Assembly: GCA_023231475.1 (NCBI GenBank)
Contig: JALJEE010001413.1
Coordinates: forward strand, 1-21,734
Direction: 5' to 3'
Length of the DNA: 21,734 nt
DNA from: Seison nebaliae
Taxonomy: Eukaryota; Rotifera; Pararotatoria; Seisonacea; Seisonidae
The position numbers and the translations under genes are program-made. The notes beneath the pieces were generated by a model that ran no database searches, was not told the DNA's origin, and saw only the letters and a list, made by a program, of their open reading frames with translations. Positions 17,695 to 21,734 of the stretch are shown here, piece after piece. How positions within the stretch are numbered: the stretch's first letter is position 1; each line of letters opens with the position of its first letter.

Positions 17695-20077
17695 TTAACT
17701 CTTTTGCTCGTTTTGAGTTTTGAAGGAAGTTGTGTTAGTGGTCGGGTTGTTTGTAGTTTTTGAAGAATAATGTCTCATAGTTGAATGGTCCGGATTGGTA
17801 GGTGGAAGGGCGTTCGATCTGCTAGTGCGTTCAAATTTAACATCTCCTTTTTTCCTCTTTTTCGGCTCTTCATGTGGTGGTTCTGGACGTCTACTCTCTA
17901 CATATCCTTGACATGTGCGAACTTAAATAAAATATTTTGTATAATAAACCAACAATAATTCTATCTAACTGATGAAATAGAATGCAAAAATTATAACAAT
18001 TATCGCACTAATGGTACTGAGATAAGGTGAAATATATGTAATCTTTTCTCCAGTTGACACTGACAAAGAAAGGTAATTTTTTAAAAAAGAGAATTGAGAA
18101 AGTGAACTGTCTTGGAAAGATTTCTGACTATCTGAATTTTCATAAGGGTGATCATATTTTCGAGACGGATCCATCTTGAAGTTATGAGCCGTCGTTTCGT
18201 TGTCACTGCGATTTTGATTATTGCCGTAAATCAATTGACGATTATGATGCAATTCACAAGAACGAATGCATTGAGATAACGAAAGAAATCGATTGTCATT
18301 TCCACCGCAGCCATTATAGTCAAATATGTCACACTTACCTAGATGATTATTGAAATAATAGAAATGTTGAACGGGTTTTTGATGTTGGAACATTCGTTGA
18401 TTCAGTAATTGTATTTCTGCCAACAGACCTCTGATATCGGTGTTCGTCTGATTAGAATTGAAAGACATTGTAGTCTTCAACGACATCAATTCATCATAAA
18501 TATAATTTAATAATTTCTCCACTTCTAATTTTTCTTCTTCATTTATATCTATGTTCTTTAACGTAGTAATCGGTTGCTGGTTCGATAAGTTTCCTGACGG
18601 TTTCGCCGTTGATAGTTGTGTAGAATTTTTATTTTGTGATTCTTTTACAGATTTATCGTTTTGTGATTGTGGAGGAGAATTTTGCGTTAGTGAGTTTTCT
18701 GACGATTGACTTAAATTTTTGTTCTGAGACTGTTTCGAAGAATATGGATCATTCGATGTTTGAATGGATTTAGGATTATTTGGTTGTTGATCATGTTCCT
18801 GATTATCTGATATAGATTTAGATTGTGGTGTACTATATTGTTCATGGAATGTTTTTGACGATTTCGCTTGATTTATTTCATCCATTGGTCTTTCAGTGGG
18901 TTTTATTTCAATGTTATTATTCTGCGATTTATGATTGTCGTTCGAAGGCACTTGCCACTCTTCACTATATTTAAAATCGTTAGAAATAGACGAGGAATCA
19001 TGTTGTTTGTTGACATTTTTAGATGTTGAAGTTTCATCCGATTCATCAACGAATAGATTATTATGAAAAGATGCTTTGTTGAAATCCATAAATTTCGGCA
19101 ATTTTATATCAGGGTGAAAATTTTGTTCAAGCTTTTCATCCATATCTGTCGACTTTTCGGAAGCCTGTTTAGGTAGTTTATACGTGATATTAAAAATTTC
19201 TGTTAAATTCTTGTTATTCTCATTTTGATCGTCAGTAATCACCATGTTTAGTTTCAATTCAGGTTCACGTTTTCTTCCTCGACCTCTATGTAATTTTTCA
19301 AATCGCTCTAGAAAATTTTTAATGATTATGTCGTCATCATCAATATTTGTTGTACGCACATTCCTCTTATGTCGCTGTTTCCCACTGTCTTCCTTGCTTA
19401 AGGAGGTTGCACTCAGTTGTACGTTATTGAACGCAGGAAATACCATTTTACTAATAGTATCAATTAAGTTGTTCAGTTCATCAGATAAATGGGCTACTTG
19501 TCGTTTTCGAATTGAATGACTGTGGTTCTGGGGCAACAAATTAGTTATCTTATGTTGTTGAGTATCCTCACATTCATAACCGACGTCCATCGGAAAATAA
19601 CAATTAGTTAATAAAAGATCAGCAGTTCGACGTCTGTTCGTCTGACAAGTACTCCGACAACTATACAAAGTACTGAACCGATTCGCATTTCCAGAGCAAC
19701 CCTATTCGGTAATTCCATCATATGATATTATTCGTGAATTTAAGTAAAAAGTTGAACTTTATAAACGATTTTTACACATTTCTTCTTATGACTATCATAA
19801 GCGTAAGCGAAGAAACTTATCTCATCTCCTAATTCCGTATTACATTTCTTACCGGTGCTAATCGGATAATAACAGATAGCTATTTAAAAAAATGAATATT
19901 TTCTTATAATTTTAAAGTTAAACAATTCGGCACATTTCTCTTAGCACGATGGAATCGACGTAGAATTTGATTCGGCTCATTATAACGTTTGTTAAAAGAA
20001 ACGGATTTACAGTTGATGTGAAACTGAAGAGGATTATGAACAAAATGAATAAATATAACTAATTTCCAATATTCCAT
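17695..20077 (-). CDS. Membrane-anchored protein with one compact and one split Kunitz domain
   Basis: Four exons on the minus strand, 20077-19924, 19879-19758, 19701-17970 and 17921-17695 (introns 44, 56 and 48 nt, GT...AG), make one 744-residue frame. Kunitz 1 (C54, C64, C86, C94, C107, C111) has the family's 7-12-3 spacing over its last four cysteines (KGCSGNANRFSTLYSC), but 21 instead of 15 residues between C2 and C3. A second start with the same C-9-C pattern (NCYFPMDVGYEC, C126/C136) is followed by ~412 residues without cysteine, rich in Ser/Gln/Asn and charged residues. Then the matching second half appears (FYYFNNHLGKCDIFDYNGC, C549, C557, C570, C574). A transmembrane helix (~650-672, STISAIIVIIFAFYFII) and a basic tail with PKKRKK end the protein. 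Asn and Glu follow the second cysteine (P1), so trypsin-type inhibition is unlikely. The start is uncertain: ATG 20158 is also in frame, and the signal peptide is weak. Confidence 0.82.
18334..19569 (-). other. ~412-residue cysteine-free insertion inside Kunitz domain 2
   Basis: This stretch separates cysteine 2 (codon 19572-19570) from cysteine 3 (codon 18333-18331) of the second Kunitz domain. It opens with two basic processing-type sites (SIRKRQ and RHKRNV) and a GRKR, has a predicted-helical LSDELNNLIDTISKM segment, then a long S/Q/N-rich low-complexity part with repeated QSQN/SQNK words. It closes with a helical EEEKLEVEKLLNYIYDEL segment just before the domain resumes. The frame stays open throughout, so it is coding unless spliced out. 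Confidence 0.75.
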
Positions 20078-20719
20078 TCTAAACTCTTGGTCAAATGGCA
20101 AATGAAACAATTCACTTTTTCTCAAAATGCTTTGTACTTCTTTTATTTCAATTTCCATTTCACTTTCTCCGATAAACTTATTTTCATTATTACCATGTTA
20201 AAATTGTACAATAATTTATTATTAAATAACTCTTTCCAGCAATTAATAATGATTAGCAATCATTTCCACAGTCAAGAAAATTGTAGAGAAATTTATTAAA
20301 AATGCAAGTTTCACATCAATAATTCACTTATATTTTATAATTACTTTTTTACAACTATGTTCATACAAAAATTTAATTTTTCCAGAGTAGTTTAAAAATT
20401 AAAAAGTCATTCGATAAGTTATAAGAAATAAGAGATTCTGTGGGTCTGTAAAAATCAAAAAGTGAAATTACCGGCACAGAAGGTTTTTAAAAGTAATGCG
20501 AGAAGTAAACTTCGTTAACATCGTTTATACGTTAAAATATGTGCCATCGTCGTTTGATGTTCGATGAACTGGTCCATCCATGTGTACATTGTACAGCACA
20601 ATTGTTTACTGTATTGACCAGATTCGTTAGGAATGGTCACCTGATCTCTGGAAGGTAACAAGTAAAGAACGTGAAACGTTCAAGAACTCGATGTACAGTT
20701 CCAAAGGTTTTAATGTATC
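20078..20719. other. Upstream region of the Kunitz gene, no supported gene
   Basis: A 70-codon plus-strand frame (20087-20299) and the upstream extension of the Kunitz exon to 20158 overlap here; neither shows a domain. The minus-strand gene's promoter should lie above 20077. From about 20460 the sequence becomes less AT-rich, so the 5' untranslated part of the LINE may begin there, but its exact edge cannot be set. Confidence 0.35.
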
Positions 20720-21024
20720 ATGTGCCAGTATCATGTATCAACTGAAGTAATCATGCTGGATCTATCCGCATCTCAACAGCCAACTGCGCCGGTTCCAACG
20801 CTCCATGACAGATGTTCGCAAGTCGGGGAAAAAAAGAAGGAAAAAAGAAAGAACGAAGAAAAGAAAAAAAAGAGATTAAGAGGTCGAATACTATCTCTGA
20901 ACAATTGAAAAAAAAATTTACCATTAGTCAAAAAAAGGATTCAGGTAAATATCGGAACTTCGCAAATCTGAAGCAGAGAAATGATTCTTGTGGAACTGAT
21001 GAAGATGTGACAAAAATTCAGTAG
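20720..21024 (+). CDS. Lys-rich N-terminal part of LINE ORF1, two overlapping frames
   Basis: One frame starts at ATG 20720, includes LDLSASQQPTAPVPTL, enters a KKKEKRKNEEKKKK tract and stops at 20906-20908. A second frame, open from about 20812 to the TAG at 21022-21024, continues the basic tract (KKEIKRSNTISEQLKKKF, then SGKYRNFANLKQRN). The overlap falls in long A-runs, where a one-base slip would switch frames, so a frameshift in an originally single ORF1 is likely. Basic, low-complexity N-termini are common in LINE ORF1 proteins, which bind element RNA. A second frame change separates this from the ORF at 21027. Confidence 0.45.
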
Positions 21025-21026
21025 AT

Positions 21027-21365
21027 ATGGCCACCAGAAGGATATTGCTCTCCAACATCCAAAACAAAGTTACGGTAGAGAATATTGAATCGTATATGAA
21101 GAAGACATATCGTCCTCGACAAATAAGCTGCATCGAAAAAACTTTCGACGGTAAACAGCTATCTGGCAGGAAAAAAAAATTTATTGCTGCCATATCAAAA
21201 AAAGCAATGGATGTCGTATATGATGGTGATTTCTGGCCGAATGATATCGGGATAAGACCATTTGCGGTAACGAAAAGTATGTTCAAATTCTTGTATGAAC
21301 AATGTTCCCACCTATATAAGAGAGAACATTCGGTAGATGATAGATCGTCTAATCCTGGTAAGTGA
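21027..21365 (+). CDS. LINE ORF1-like protein segment
   Basis: A 112-residue frame from ATG 21027 to TGA 21363-21365. It starts RRILLSNIQNKVTVENIESY, has a basic middle (DGKQLSGRKKKFIAAISKK) and then VVYDGDFWPNDIGIRPFAVT. A WP-x-x-(I/V)-x-(I/V)-R-x-F motif near the end of a small alpha/beta RNA-binding module is typical of ORF1 proteins from several invertebrate LINE clades (established family pattern; exact clade not determined). It probably binds element RNA. It may be the second half of a longer ORF1 whose first half is at 20720-21024. Its stop is followed directly, in the same frame, by the endonuclease. Confidence 0.65.
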   Translation: MATRRILLSNIQNKVTVENIESYMKKTYRPRQISCIEKTFDGKQLSGRKKKFIAAISKKAMDVVYDGDFWPNDIGIRPFAVTKSMFKFLYEQCSHLYKREHSVDDRSSNPGK

Positions 21366-21734
21366 CTATCTCGCGAAGATTATCGGAAGTCACAATATAA
21401 AGATGATTATTGTAATTCAATTTCGATAATTAGTTTTAATACCCACGGTCCAAGTGGACTTATTCCGTTTATTGATAATGTTTGCAAGTTCGATGTGGTT
21501 TTAGTGCAGGAAACATGGCTCATGTCTCCTCCTATTATTCTCAATGAACTTAAGACACATTCTCTTCACATTGTTCCGGCTATTCCTCCCAAGAGTCTAA
21601 CTGGTAAAGGAAGGTGTTCTGCCGGATTGATGATCTTCGTCAGAAATGGTCTCCGATGCTGTAATTTCAGGATTGTCTCCGATTATATTGCTACAATTGA
21701 GGTTGAAGGAATGGTCTTGGTCTATGGTGACTGC
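21366..21734 (+). CDS. LINE ORF2, start of AP-type endonuclease (partial, cut by window end)
   Basis: 123 open codons follow the ORF1 stop in the same frame. The endonuclease begins NSISIISFNTHGPSGLIPF, where the Asn after IISF is the usual first metal-site strand. DVVLVQETWLM carries the conserved catalytic Glu (Q-E-T), and SAGLMIFVRNGLRC and VEGMVLVYGDC are the next strands of the endonuclease/exonuclease/phosphatase fold. This enzyme nicks target DNA for target-primed reverse transcription. No in-frame ATG occurs before the endonuclease; the first Met falls within it, after QETWL. Translation therefore probably depends on reading through the TGA at 21363-21365, or on an AUG-less restart, unless the TGA is a disabling mutation. 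Confidence 0.8.

Larger units (their letters stand above)
20720..21734 (+). mobile_element. LINE (non-LTR retrotransposon), 5' part, runs off the window
   Basis: In order: a Lys-rich basic leader ORF (20720-21024, in two overlapping frames), an ORF1-like segment (21027-21365) and the start of an AP-type endonuclease (21366 to the end). Base composition is more balanced than the flanks. The reverse transcriptase would lie beyond the window. Unlike the LINE at 2127-3783, the endonuclease part here is open throughout its visible length, suggesting a younger copy. The two LINEs do not overlap in the visible regions, so whether they are one family cannot be judged. Confidence 0.8.

Noticed and set aside
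19244-19519. Plus-strand 91-codon frame within the Kunitz gene
   Set aside because: Antisense shadow of the open Kunitz exon; Ser/Leu/Phe-rich with no domain.
18334-19572. Insertion in Kunitz 2 is really an intron
   Set aside because: The frame is open for over 1.2 kb, all other introns are 44-56 nt, and the donor- and acceptor-like sites at its edges (GAAT/GTGAGG and ATCTAG/G) would join cysteines 2 and 3 with one residue between, not the ~15 needed. Transcript data could still overturn this.
20087-20299. 70-codon plus-strand ORF upstream of the LINE
   Set aside because: Phe/Asn-rich frame in AT-rich DNA overlapping the Kunitz gene's first exon; no domain.
1-21734. tRNA or rRNA genes
   Set aside because: No B-box (GGTTCGAATCC-type) or recognisable cloverleaf, and no conserved rRNA words, were noticed by eye; a tRNA scan was not possible.

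Overview
The window is animal nuclear DNA. It is AT-rich, and its proteins carry metazoan modules (Kunitz, Kazal, CUB, LDL-receptor class A, a mitochondrial complex I subunit). Ten introns could be placed by reading frame and GT...AG ends, and all are 44-56 nt long. Very short introns, compact spacing and several LINE or other transposon remains suggest a small-genome arthropod, most likely a mite. That placement is inference; nothing here proves the taxon.

Layout. 1-8160 is gene-poor. It holds a 187 bp MITE, a double-Kazal exon on the minus strand, a dead 5'-truncated LINE (minus), a Ty3/gypsy-type pol fossil, a short array of ~31 bp repeats, and about 3 kb of AT-rich DNA with only weak hydrophobic ORFs on the minus strand. 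8164-16786 is a dense plus-strand block of four genes: NDUFS1 (complex I 75 kDa subunit, one 45-nt intron), a nicotinamide riboside kinase (five exons, reconstructed here), an 870-residue protein containing a lactate/malate-dehydrogenase-like Rossmann region with the catalytic signature lost, and a CUB-LDLa single-pass membrane protein with a long Asn/Gln-rich tail. 17695-20077 (minus) is a membrane-anchored protein with one ordinary Kunitz domain and a second one apparently split by a ~412-residue cysteine-free insertion. The ~0.9 kb between the two convergent membrane-protein genes holds two tiny membrane ORFs. From about 20720 to the window end is the 5' part of a second LINE (plus strand) running off the edge. 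Its endonuclease frame follows the ORF1 stop directly in the same frame, in the leaky-stop context TGA CTA.

How the genes relate. NDUFS1 oxidises NADH, the riboside kinase makes NMN for NAD+ salvage, and the third gene looks like a former NAD-dependent dehydrogenase. Three consecutive same-strand genes thus share an NAD theme, possibly by chance. The two membrane proteins downstream both look extracellular-facing but have no established link. The strongest leads are the split Kunitz domain, the dehydrogenase-like pseudoenzyme and the TGA-CUA junction in the LINE.
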